Part shown: positions 35,382 to 42,666 of the stretch, one piece after another
Layout: the number at the start of each line of letters is the position of its first letter
Numbering within the stretch: position 1 is the first letter of the stretch
Position numbers and translations under genes: made by a program
The notes under the pieces: generated by a model
What the model was told of the DNA's origin: nothing
What the model saw: the letters and a program-made list of their open reading frames with translations, nothing else
Databases searched by the model: none
DNA from: Terriglobia bacterium
GTDB lineage: Bacteria > Acidobacteriota > Terriglobia > Bryobacterales > Bryobacteraceae
DNA length: 61,693 nucleotides
Direction of reading: 5' to 3'
Assembly: GCA_020073145.1 (NCBI GenBank)
Contig: JAIQFS010000031.1
Span: forward strand, 1-61,693

Positions 35382-37738
35382 CAGTCTCTTTTTAATCCTG
35401 CGTACTTTTCCACCAGCTTCTTCAGCCCGTGTTGGGGGAAGTTCACCGTGATCTTAGCATTTTCGCCGTCGCCTTCGCGCCGCACCACCGTGCCTTTGCC
35501 GTATTTGGGATGTTCCACCGTCATGCCCGCGCGTGTGATGCGGCGCGGCGGTGCCGCCGGCGGCGGCAGTGGCTTGGCCGGCAGCGAGGGTCGCGGAGGG
35601 ATTACCGGGGCTTGTCGCGGCTGCGGCCGCGGGGGCGGCGCCGGCTTCGGCGGGTTGAAGGCAATGCCCCGTTCGCTGAAAAATTGCGTGATGTTTTCGA
35701 GCGAGTTGTAGGCTTTGCCGGTGTACGTGTTGCGCCGCGCCGACTGCCGCGCGTCATACCGCTCCGCCGTCAAATCCACTTCGCCCGTATCTTCCTGCGG
35801 CCCCAGATTCACCAGAAGGTTCTCCGGAATTTCGCTGAGAAACCACGACGGCGTCGACCTCTCCTGCTCGCCCCCGCCGAAGCGCCGACGGTACTTCGCC
35901 CAGCTCAGAATCAGCCGCTTCTGCGCCCGCGTCATCCCGACGTAGCACAGCCGCCGTTCCTCTTCCAGCATTTCCTCCGAATTCATCGACCGGCTGTGCG
36001 GGAACAACCCCAGTTCCATGCCCGCGATGAACACCACCGGAAATTCCAGCCCCTTGGCGTTGTGCAGCGTCATCAGGGTCACCGCCGCCTTTTCGTCGTA
36101 GGCGTCCGCCTCCGCAACCAGGGCGGCATGGTCCAGGAACTCCCACACCGTTTCGCCGCGCTCCACCGCTTCCGTCGCGGCCGTGATCAGCTCGTCCAGG
36201 TTCTCCTGCCGGGCTTCGGCTTCCGGCGTCTTCTCCTGCTCCAGCATCTTTCGGTAGCCGGTCCGGTCCAGCAGGAACTTGATCAGGTCCGGCAGCGGCT
36301 CCGCGCTCGCCACCAGCGCCAGTTCCTGGATGACGTTGCGGAAGGTCACCAGCGAGGATTGCGAGCGCGTCGAAAGCTGATGGCCGTCAATCGTCTGTTC
36401 GATCGCCGCCCACAGGCTGATCCCTTTCTCTCTCGCCTGCGCCTCGATTTGCTCCACCGTCGTGCGCCCGATCCCGCGCGCCGGCGTGTTGATCACCCGC
36501 AGCAGGCTGACCGAATCGGCCGTCGACACCGACAGCCTCAGATACGCGATCGTATCTTTGATTTCCGCGCGCTGGTAGAAACTGAATCCGCCGACAATGT
36601 TGTACTTCCGCCCGTACCGCCGCAGCGCTTCTTCGAGCTGCCGAGATTGGAAGTTGGTCCGGTAGAGCACCGCGATTGCGTCGTCCGGGTGCGAGGCCAG
36701 TTGCTTGTCGATCGAGTCGGCGATGAACAGCGCTTCGTTCTCCGCGTCAAACGCCGGATACAGCCCCAGCAGATCCCCGGCTTCCGATTCCGTCCACAGC
36801 TTCTTCCCCTTGCGCGCCTTGTTGTTCTCCACCACCGCGCCGGCCGCCGACAAGATGTTCTTCGTCGACCGGTAATTCTGCTCCAGGCGGATGATCTTCG
36901 CCTTCGGAAAATCGCGCTCGAAGTCCAGAATGTTCCGGATATCCGCCCCGCGCCAGCTATAGATGGACTGGTCTTCGTCGCCCACCACGCATACGTTCTG
37001 ATGCGATTGCGACAGCAGGCACATCAGCTCGTACTGGCACCGGTTGGTGTCCTGATACTCGTCGATCATCACGTAACTGAGGCGGCGGTTCCAGGCTTCC
37101 CGCGTGGCTTCGTCGTGTTCCAGCAGCCGCACCGCTTCCAGCAGCAGATCGTCGAAGTCCAGCGCGTTCGCCATGTGCAGCGCCTTCTCGTACGCCTCGA
37201 ACAGCGCGGCCAGCCGCTCTTGCTCTTTGCTGGTGGCCGTGCGGTACAGGTCCTGCGGCGTCTGCTTCAGGTTCTTGGTGTGGCTGATGCGCGAAAGCGC
37301 CGCCCGGTATTGCAGAAAGTCTTTCTCGTCCAGACCCAGGCTGCGGTACGCTGCCTTGATGATCAGCAGTTGATCGTCATCGTCGTAGATGCTGAAGCGC
37401 CGCGTGAATCCCGGCCGGATCCGCGCCAGTCCGTCCCCGTCCCGCCGCAAGAGCCGCACGCAGAAGGAATGAAACGTCGATACCGTCGGCTGCGAGTCCA
37501 GGCCCTCGTTCTCCAGCAGCCCCGCCACCCGCTCCCGCATCTCTCCCGCTGCCTTGTTCGTGAACGTCACCGCCAGAATGGCCGATGGCGCGACATGCTT
37601 CGAACAAATGATATGCGCGATTCGGTGCGTGATGACGCGCGTCTTGCCGCTACCAGCGCCGGCCAGAATCAGCAGAGGTCCTTCGGTGTGGGTTACGGCC
37701 TCGCGCTGCTGCGCGTTCAGCCCCTTTAGAAATTCCAT
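35381..37738 (-). CDS. pcrA: ATP-dependent DNA helicase PcrA/UvrD (superfamily 1A)
   Basis: 785 residues. 3'-5' helicase for repair and replication restart. Motifs in order: LNAQQREAV (Q-motif area), LAGAGSGKTR (Walker A), AVTFTNKAAGEMRER (Ia), VMIDEYQDTN (II), VVGDEDQSIYSWRGAD (III), LEQNYRST (IV), TLMTLHNAKGLEFPVVF (V) and CYVGMTRAQKRL (VI). A proline-rich linker precedes a C-terminal Tudor-like domain (GMTVEHPKYGKGTVVRREGD), the part that in PcrA contacts RNA polymerase. The stop codon overlaps the start of the basic 52-residue gene. Confidence 0.95.
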   Translation of the reverse strand: MEFLKGLNAQQREAVTHTEGPLLILAGAGSGKTRVITHRIAHIICSKHVAPSAILAVTFTNKAAGEMRERVAGLLENEGLDSQPTVSTFHSFCVRLLRRDGDGLARIRPGFTRRFSIYDDDDQLLIIKAAYRSLGLDEKDFLQYRAALSRISHTKNLKQTPQDLYRTATSKEQERLAALFEAYEKALHMANALDFDDLLLEAVRLLEHDEATREAWNRRLSYVMIDEYQDTNRCQYELMCLLSQSHQNVCVVGDEDQSIYSWRGADIRNILDFERDFPKAKIIRLEQNYRSTKNILSAAGAVVENNKARKGKKLWTESEAGDLLGLYPAFDAENEALFIADSIDKQLASHPDDAIAVLYRTNFQSRQLEEALRRYGRKYNIVGGFSFYQRAEIKDTIAYLRLSVSTADSVSLLRVINTPARGIGRTTVEQIEAQAREKGISLWAAIEQTIDGHQLSTRSQSSLVTFRNVIQELALVASAEPLPDLIKFLLDRTGYRKMLEQEKTPEAEARQENLDELITAATEAVERGETVWEFLDHAALVAEADAYDEKAAVTLMTLHNAKGLEFPVVFIAGMELGLFPHSRSMNSEEMLEEERRLCYVGMTRAQKRLILSWAKYRRRFGGGEQERSTPSWFLSEIPENLLVNLGPQEDTGEVDLTAERYDARQSARRNTYTGKAYNSLENITQFFSERGIAFNPPKPAPPPRPQPRQAPVIPPRPSLPAKPLPPPAAPPRRITRAGMTVEHPKYGKGTVVRREGDGENAKITVNFPQHGLKKLVEKYAGLKRD

Positions 37739-37785
37739 GAGCTGGGGACTCTCCCGAGTGTAACACGCGCCACATGCGCTTACCG

Positions 37786-38682
37786 TTATCGAAAGTTAAC
37801 ATCCGGACTTCCCCTGCGTTCCTCGATCACTCGCAGATCTCCTTTGCCCCACACCGCTTGTCGGCCCACTCCCACCCAGCGCGCCGCGCGCAGCCAAGGC
37901 GCAAACTCCGCCAATGCCCCTTGGTACTCGGCGTCGCCCAGGAAGCCCCCCAGCGGATGCGTCTGGCCGGTCCGGCTCGACGTGCGTCTCGAGGATTCCC
38001 ATCGCAGCTCGCAGCGGCCCAGCGTGATCCGTGACGCGCGCTCGCCCAGCCCCCGATAGTCCAGTTCCAGCGCGCCCCTGCCGTACCGCGACCGCAGTGT
38101 GCAGATGCGGTCGCGCAGCCGTGCGAACAGTGCCGGAAATTCCGGCCGCTCCGTCAATCGCCCTCCCGCCTTCAACTCCGTCGGAGTCACAAATCGAACC
38201 CCGATCGTATCGATGGCGAAACGTTCCGCATCGAGGGAAACCGAGCAGGGTTCCTCGTCGCCTCGCGCCCGTCCGTTCACATCGAGCTGCTCGACGCCTT
38301 CCAGCCGTGCCCGGCCCCGTCCCGGTCCGATGCCGGCCGAAGCCAGCTCCGCAAACGCCGTCTCAAAGTAGCCCAGCACGGGCTGTTGCAGTTCGAAGAC
38401 GTGGGCGTCGAAATGAAACCGCCCGCCCGGTTCGATCGTCGCGCCGTCTAGCTCCGCGGTCCGAAACACGAAGGGGCGCGGCCAATCGGCTAGCCCGCTC
38501 GGACCGCCGGTTCTCCCGTTCCCGGGTTCGAACAACCGCTCGTACACCTCCGGCGGTGAGATCCGCTGCAACAGCGTCCCCCAGGCTCCCCGCACCACGT
38601 TGGCGCTCCCGGCCTTCGGAAAACAAACCTCGTCCACTGCCTGGAACTGGAACCGGAAACGGTAGAATTCAAAGGATGACAC
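37786..38682 (-). CDS. cas6: Orphan Cas6-family RAMP endoribonuclease
   Basis: 298 residues from GTG 38682. The C-terminal half follows the Cas6 CRISPR pre-crRNA endoribonuclease family: VRFVTPTELKAGGRL, FPALFARLRDRICTLRSRYG, LDYRGLGERASRI, PLGGFLGDAEYQGALAEFAP. The Gly-rich loop VGVGRQAVWGKGDL lies at about residues 270-283. The N-terminal RAMP half is degenerate but includes RGAWGTLLQRI. In CRISPR systems Cas6 cuts the repeat hairpins. Here no other cas gene and no repeat-spacer array lies in the window; neighbours are pcrA and csp. It may act on an array elsewhere or have another RNA substrate. Confidence 0.85.
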   Translation of the reverse strand: MSSFEFYRFRFQFQAVDEVCFPKAGSANVVRGAWGTLLQRISPPEVYERLFEPGNGRTGGPSGLADWPRPFVFRTAELDGATIEPGGRFHFDAHVFELQQPVLGYFETAFAELASAGIGPGRGRARLEGVEQLDVNGRARGDEEPCSVSLDAERFAIDTIGVRFVTPTELKAGGRLTERPEFPALFARLRDRICTLRSRYGRGALELDYRGLGERASRITLGRCELRWESSRRTSSRTGQTHPLGGFLGDAEYQGALAEFAPWLRAARWVGVGRQAVWGKGDLRVIEERRGSPDVNFR

Positions 38683-38717
38683 GCTGCACAGCGGCGCCCT
38701 CGGTCACGCCCCTGTTG

Positions 38718-38723
38718 TATAAT
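38718..38723 (+). promoter_or_regulatory. Consensus -10 box TATAAT upstream of csp
   Basis: A perfect TATAAT in an AT-rich patch (TTGTATAATAATATGG) between the divergent cas6 and csp genes. No good -35 was found. A strong terminator-like hairpin begins 40 bases downstream, so the first product may be a short RNA. Confidence 0.45.
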
Positions 38724-38762
38724 AATATGGCATTTGACTCTTGTTTTCCGCTTCGTCACAGA

Positions 38763-38793
38763 GGGGTGCGCGAGTCCATCCGCACCCCTTTTT
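38763..38793 (+). terminator. Strong intrinsic terminator-like hairpin before csp
   Basis: An 8-bp perfect stem GGGGTGCG (38763-38770) pairs with CGCACCCC (38781-38788) across a 10-base loop. Five T residues follow. It lies between a TATAAT box and the csp start, so it is either the end of a small RNA or an attenuator of csp. Confidence 0.7.
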
Positions 38794-38852
38794 GTTAGGT
38801 GTGGAATCCCCGGGGTTGACGTGCATTTTTTACGCTAGAAGGATACAGGCAG

Positions 38853-39056
38853 ATGAAAGAAAAAGGTACCGTGAAATGGTTTAACGCCGCCAAAGGCTAC
38901 GGCTTCATTCAGAGGGAGAACGGAGAAGATGTGTTCGTCCACTTCTCGGCGATCCAGACGGAAGGCTACCGCTCTCTCGATGAAGGTTCGACGGTGGAGT
39001 TCGAGGTGACGAAGGGCCCGAAGGGTTTGCAGGCAACCAACGTCACCGCCGCCTAA
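38853..39056 (+). CDS. Cold-shock domain protein (CspA family)
   Basis: 67 residues, the standard CSD length. Single-stranded nucleic-acid chaperone. RNP1 (KGYGFIQ) and RNP2 (VFVHFSAI) are intact in [19 protein letters not shown] and [16 protein letters not shown] precedes the ATG. TTGACG at 38816-38821 could be a -35 box for a nearer promoter. A GC-rich hairpin follows the stop, before infA. Confidence 0.95.
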   Translation: MKEKGTVKWFNAAKGYGFIQRENGEDVFVHFSAIQTEGYRSLDEGSTVEFEVTKGPKGLQATNVTAA

Positions 39057-39065
39057 GGCGTGGCG

Positions 39066-39098
39066 CGGGCCGGCCGCACTTGGCGAACCGGCCCGTTT
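39066..39098 (+). terminator. GC-rich hairpin between csp and infA
   Basis: CGGGCCGG (39066-39073) pairs perfectly with CCGGCCCG (39088-39095), followed by only TTT. It may be a partial terminator or a processing structure between csp and infA. Confidence 0.45.
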
Positions 39099-39117
39099 AC
39101 CGGTTCTGAAGAGGGGT

Positions 39118-39336
39118 ATGAGCAAAGAGGACAGCATCGAAGTAACCGGCACGGTCTTGGAAAAGTTCCCCAGCGGCCTTTTCAGCGTGCAACTGGAGCA
39201 TGAACGCGTCGTCCTGGCGCATTTAGCCGGACGCCTGCGCCGCAACCGCATCCGCGTGCTCGCGGGAGATAAGGTCACCTTGGAACTTTCGCCTTACGAT
39301 CTCACCAAAGGCAGAATCACGTTTCGCCACCGGTAA
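39118..39336 (+). CDS. infA: Translation initiation factor IF-1
   Basis: 72 residues, the standard length for this S1-like OB-fold factor of the 30S initiation complex. Recognisable segments are [41 protein letters not shown] and [26 protein letters not shown] lies just before the ATG. It is separate from any ribosomal-protein operon and follows csp. Several lineages encode two IF-1 paralogues; one window cannot show whether this is the main one. Confidence 0.92.
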   Translation: MSKEDSIEVTGTVLEKFPSGLFSVQLEHERVVLAHLAGRLRRNRIRVLAGDKVTLELSPYDLTKGRITFRHR

Positions 39337-39516
39337 GCCCCTCGCTGCGCCTATCTTTTGCCGCGCAGTGAGCTCGTTTCGTATGGAATTGAACATGCGT
39401 GCCTGCCCCGGCCGTGTTACAAGACGGTGTGGACCGGTCACACCCGAAGGGAAGTTTTTCGTCGCACCGCTCGCATCCTGCTAAATTGTTGTAAGCAGTC
39501 GTAAAAGGTCACCACT

Positions 39517-41040
39517 ATGAAAGAGCCGAATCCTCCCGAACAGCGTCGGCGCCCCCGGGTGAATCGGCCCGTCGCCGATATAATCAAAGCGGAGGGTGGA
39601 GTGGACAGACCCAAAGGCACTCAGGCCCGGTCCAAAAGACAGGGCGCGGATCCGGCCGAAGATTTGACTGCGATCCTCTCGCAGAAGGTGGTCGGCCAGC
39701 CGGCCGCTACCCGTGTCATCGTTCCTTACATTCAGATGTACCAGGCCGGACTTGCCCCCGAAGGCCGGCCCGTCGGCGTGTTTCTGCTTCTCGGGCCCAC
39801 CGGCACCGGCAAGACCAAGACCGTCGAGGCGCTCGCCGAAGTGCTGCATGGCAGCGAAAAAAATGTCCTCAAAGTGGATTGCGGCGAGTTTCAGATGGAG
39901 CACGAAGTCGCCAAGCTGATCGGCGCGCCTCCTGGCTATCTCGGTCACCGCGAAACGCAGCCCATGCTCACCCAGCAGAAGCTCAACGCCGTCACCAGCG
40001 AAAAGTGCAGCCTCTCGCTCGTCTTATTTGACGAGATCGAAAAGGCCGCCCCCTCTATGACCCGCCTTCTGCTCGGCGTGCTCGACAAAGGAGTCCTGCG
40101 TCTGGGCGACAACTCCTCGGTCAATTTCGAAAAGAGCCTCGTGTTCTTGACCAGCAATCTGGGAGCGCGCGAGATGATGCGCGAGATCAATCCCGATTTT
40201 GGCTTTCAGTCCGTCAGGGGCATGGAGCGTGCCGATCTCAGCAGCAAACTGCAGAACATCGCCCTGGTTTCCGTGAGAAAACGCTTCTCGCCCGAGTTCG
40301 TCAACCGCATCGACTGCATCATCACCTACCAGCCCCTCACCGCCGAATCGCTCACCGCCATTCTCGACCACCACATCACCGATCTGCAGAACCACGTCAA
40401 CACCCGTCTCGGCAATCGCTCCTTCATGCTCGAGGTTCCGTTCGAATCGCGCCAGTTCCTGTTGCAGAAAGGAACCAGCGCCGAATACGGGGCGCGTGAG
40501 CTCAACCGCACCATTCACCGGCACCTGACCCAGCCGCTGGCCACTTTGGTGGCCACCAACCAGGTCAATCCCGGCGTGCGTGTGCGCGTCGAGGTCGCCG
40601 AGGATGGAGAGTCGCTCAAAATTCGCACCGCCGAGCAGCAGGCCTCCGTCGCGCCGGCCAACCCGACCGTGTTGCTGGTCGACGACAATCGCGACCTGCT
40701 GCATTTTCTCGAGCGCCTCATGGCCGATGCCGGCTGGAATCTCCTCACCGCCGAATCCGCCGCCGAAGCCCGCCGCCTGGTCCGCGAGAACAAGCCCAAT
40801 GCCGCGCTCCTGGATTTCATGCTGCCCGATGGCAACGGCGTTGAGTTGGGCGTCGAGTTCCTTCAGGCGGTTCCCAACATGCTGGTCATCGTCATGACCG
40901 GCACCATTCTGCCGGCCGAAGAGGAAGCGTTGTGCGAGGAGCACAACTTCCCCGTTCTGCGGAAACCCTTCCTCGCCTCCGACGTGATGAACCAGATTCG
41001 CACCCGTTTGATTCCCACCGCCGGCTCCGTGCGCGCTTGA
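39517..41040 (+). CDS. ClpB/ClpA second-ring-type AAA+ ATPase fused to a response-regulator receiver domain
   Basis: 507 residues. After a basic, disordered start, residues ~50-280 form an AAA+ module of the ClpA/B D2 class: ILSQKVVGQPAA, Walker A LGPTGTGKT (92-100), CGEFQMEHEVAKLIGAPPGY, Walker B LVLFDEIEKA, VFLTSNLGAREM, and the arginine-finger stretch RFSPEFVNRID. A ClpB-type C-terminal small domain follows (sensor 2 in YGARELNRTI). Residues 384-507 are a complete receiver domain: the acidic pair D389/D390, phosphorylatable D433 (ALLDFMLPDGNG), MTGT and K483 in LRKPF. It lacks the first ATPase ring and N-domain of ClpB. No histidine kinase lies next to it. Function is unknown; a phosphorylation-controlled remodelling ATPase is an inference. 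Confidence 0.85.
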   Translation: MKEPNPPEQRRRPRVNRPVADIIKAEGGVDRPKGTQARSKRQGADPAEDLTAILSQKVVGQPAATRVIVPYIQMYQAGLAPEGRPVGVFLLLGPTGTGKTKTVEALAEVLHGSEKNVLKVDCGEFQMEHEVAKLIGAPPGYLGHRETQPMLTQQKLNAVTSEKCSLSLVLFDEIEKAAPSMTRLLLGVLDKGVLRLGDNSSVNFEKSLVFLTSNLGAREMMREINPDFGFQSVRGMERADLSSKLQNIALVSVRKRFSPEFVNRIDCIITYQPLTAESLTAILDHHITDLQNHVNTRLGNRSFMLEVPFESRQFLLQKGTSAEYGARELNRTIHRHLTQPLATLVATNQVNPGVRVRVEVAEDGESLKIRTAEQQASVAPANPTVLLVDDNRDLLHFLERLMADAGWNLLTAESAAEARRLVRENKPNAALLDFMLPDGNGVELGVEFLQAVPNMLVIVMTGTILPAEEEALCEEHNFPVLRKPFLASDVMNQIRTRLIPTAGSVRA

Positions 41041-41129
41041 TCCGGCCACACCCGGCCGCGCGCGCCTGCGAACGAACCCTGCCCACCAACCTGTCTCCTG
41101 CAATTGTGGGGGTATCGGGACTGCGGCCG

Positions 41130-41348
41130 CTAGGTTCCTGTTGAGACCGCCACCGCCTTGGGGCGCTTCGCCGCAGTGGGCATCGTCCGTGTGAGGACGT
41201 GCGCGTTCGGCTTCACCTCGCTCATCCCTTTCCGGGGACGCCCCCTCCGCTTCGCGCCCTGCAGTGCCAGACGCTCTAGTGAAAAGATCGCACGGTCCAG
41301 GTCTTCCCGCTGGCTCCGCAGTTCCGAGATGATCTTGGCGAAATCCAT
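41130..41348 (-). CDS. Small protein with coiled-coil N-terminus and AT-hook-like tail
   Basis: 72 residues from ATG 41348, with AAGGATGG eight bases upstream; an ATG at 41357 is also possible. The N-terminal half is a helix (MDFAKIISELRSQREDLDRA) ending in ALQGAKRRGRPRKGM, where RRGRPRK resembles an AT-hook that contacts the DNA minor groove. The rest is unstructured and basic. Similar short proteins with an N-terminal helix and a GRP motif are common in Acidobacteria, in my recollection. A DNA-binding role is inferred. Confidence 0.6.
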   Translation of the reverse strand: MDFAKIISELRSQREDLDRAIFSLERLALQGAKRRGRPRKGMSEVKPNAHVLTRTMPTAAKRPKAVAVSTGT

Positions 41349-41585
41349 TGGTTCCATCCTTAATCGCCCGAGCGTTTCTGAATGGCGCTGTTTGAAGAAG
41401 CCGGGCCTCCGGTGGAACCCCGTACCCAGTGAGAACCTCTAATCTGACGGCGCGCCGAATTTTCTTAAATAATAACTTATATTACTTACTAGAATGCCTA
41501 GGTGGATTACTAGTTTTTCTTAATACGGAGCCCCGGCCTGGGCCCATCCCGCCGGGTCCAGGCATGATAGAGTATTCTCCATTTG

Positions 41586-42632
41586 ATGAGTGTTTCCGTC
41601 AGGCTTGCCCCCTGCTTCGCAGTTCTTCTCGCTGCCGGTGCCGCATGGACTCAGCCCGCGCCCCTGCGCCGGATCACCATCAATTACGCCACCCGCACGG
41701 GAACCACCTGGCCGCTCTACATTGCCAAGGAAGCCGGTTACTTTCAAAAGTACGGGCTCGACGCGAAACTGGTCTTCGGCGTCCATCCGGCCGGCATCGC
41801 CATGATCCTCAGTGGCGAAGCCGTGATGACCAATTACCCCCTCGAGCAGGCCATGATCGCCAGCTCCCAGGATGGATCCCTCGTCATCCTCGGCAGCCCC
41901 TATCGCAAAAGCCTGTTTGCGCTGATGGCCCGTAAGAGTGTCGCCCGCGTGCAGGACCTCCGCGGCCGGCGCCTCGGCGTCAGCCAGATCGGCGATGCGC
42001 CCTATAACTATGCCGTCGGCCTGCTTGCCAAATTCGGCCTCACCCCCCGTGACGTCCTGTGGGTTCCCATCGGCACCGACGTCAACGGCCGTGCCGCCGC
42101 CCTCACCAGCGGCCGCGTTGACGCCACCATGATCACCGCGCCCGTGTACTTCCGGCTCGAAGAGCAAGGCTACAAGAGTCTCGCCAATACCAGCGACTAC
42201 GACGACATCTACGCCCCGACCGTGTACCTGTTCAAGAAAAGCGCCGTCCGGGCCGATCCCGGCCTGCCCGAGGCGTTAGTCAAGGCGCACGCCGAAGCCA
42301 TCAAGCGCTTCTATGACGACAAGGCGTTCGCCTTGAAGGCCTATCTCAAATACGCTCCGGAGAACCCCGCCGAACTCGCCCGAGTCTACGACCGCTATGC
42401 CCAAACCAATACCTTCGAGCGCGTCCCCTATGTCAGCGCAGCCTCGGTCCGGTACATGATCGATCACCCGGTCGACGCCCGTGTCGCCGCCCAAATGAAG
42501 AAGTTTGATTTTCGCTCGGTCATCGACCACTCCCTCATCGACCGCCTCGTCAAAGAGGGATTCTTCCAGCATCTCTTCGGCCCGGCCATCCGCGACGAAG
42601 AACAGCGCAAGTCCGCCCTAGCCTTCCGGTAA
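41586..42632 (+). CDS. ABC transporter substrate-binding protein, NMT1/SsuA-like
   Basis: 348 residues. The ATG at 41586 is preferred to the TTG three bases earlier. The signal peptide is LAPCFAVLLAAGAAWTQP. The mature part has the two-lobed SsuA/THI5-like pattern: ITINYATRTGTTWPLYIAKEAGYFQKYGL, MILSGEAVMTNYPLEQAMIA, VQDLRGRRLGVSQIGDAP and GRVDATMITAPVYFRLEE. Relatives bind aliphatic sulfonates, taurine, nitrate or pyrimidine precursors. No permease or ATPase gene is adjacent, so it is an orphan component. The upstream stretch 41450-41530 is unusually AT-rich and may hold the promoter. Confidence 0.85.
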   Translation: MSVSVRLAPCFAVLLAAGAAWTQPAPLRRITINYATRTGTTWPLYIAKEAGYFQKYGLDAKLVFGVHPAGIAMILSGEAVMTNYPLEQAMIASSQDGSLVILGSPYRKSLFALMARKSVARVQDLRGRRLGVSQIGDAPYNYAVGLLAKFGLTPRDVLWVPIGTDVNGRAAALTSGRVDATMITAPVYFRLEEQGYKSLANTSDYDDIYAPTVYLFKKSAVRADPGLPEALVKAHAEAIKRFYDDKAFALKAYLKYAPENPAELARVYDRYAQTNTFERVPYVSAASVRYMIDHPVDARVAAQMKKFDFRSVIDHSLIDRLVKEGFFQHLFGPAIRDEEQRKSALAFR

Positions 42633-42666
42633 ACCGTGGCCCCCGCCATGCGGCCGCCGCCGCCCC

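Noticed and set aside
35429-37729. Very long plus-strand open frame (766 codons) opposite pcrA
   Set aside because: It is antisense to an unmistakable helicase gene; the translation is arginine/histidine/leucine-rich with no domain, as expected from GC-rich third positions of the real gene.
38683-38852. CRISPR repeat-spacer array next to cas6
   Set aside because: The 170-base gap has only one promoter-like box and one hairpin; no repeated unit was found here or elsewhere in the window.
41586-42632. Taurine or sulfonate uptake assignment for the solute-binding protein
   Set aside because: No permease, ATPase or sulfonatase gene adjoins it and the motifs do not separate substrates.
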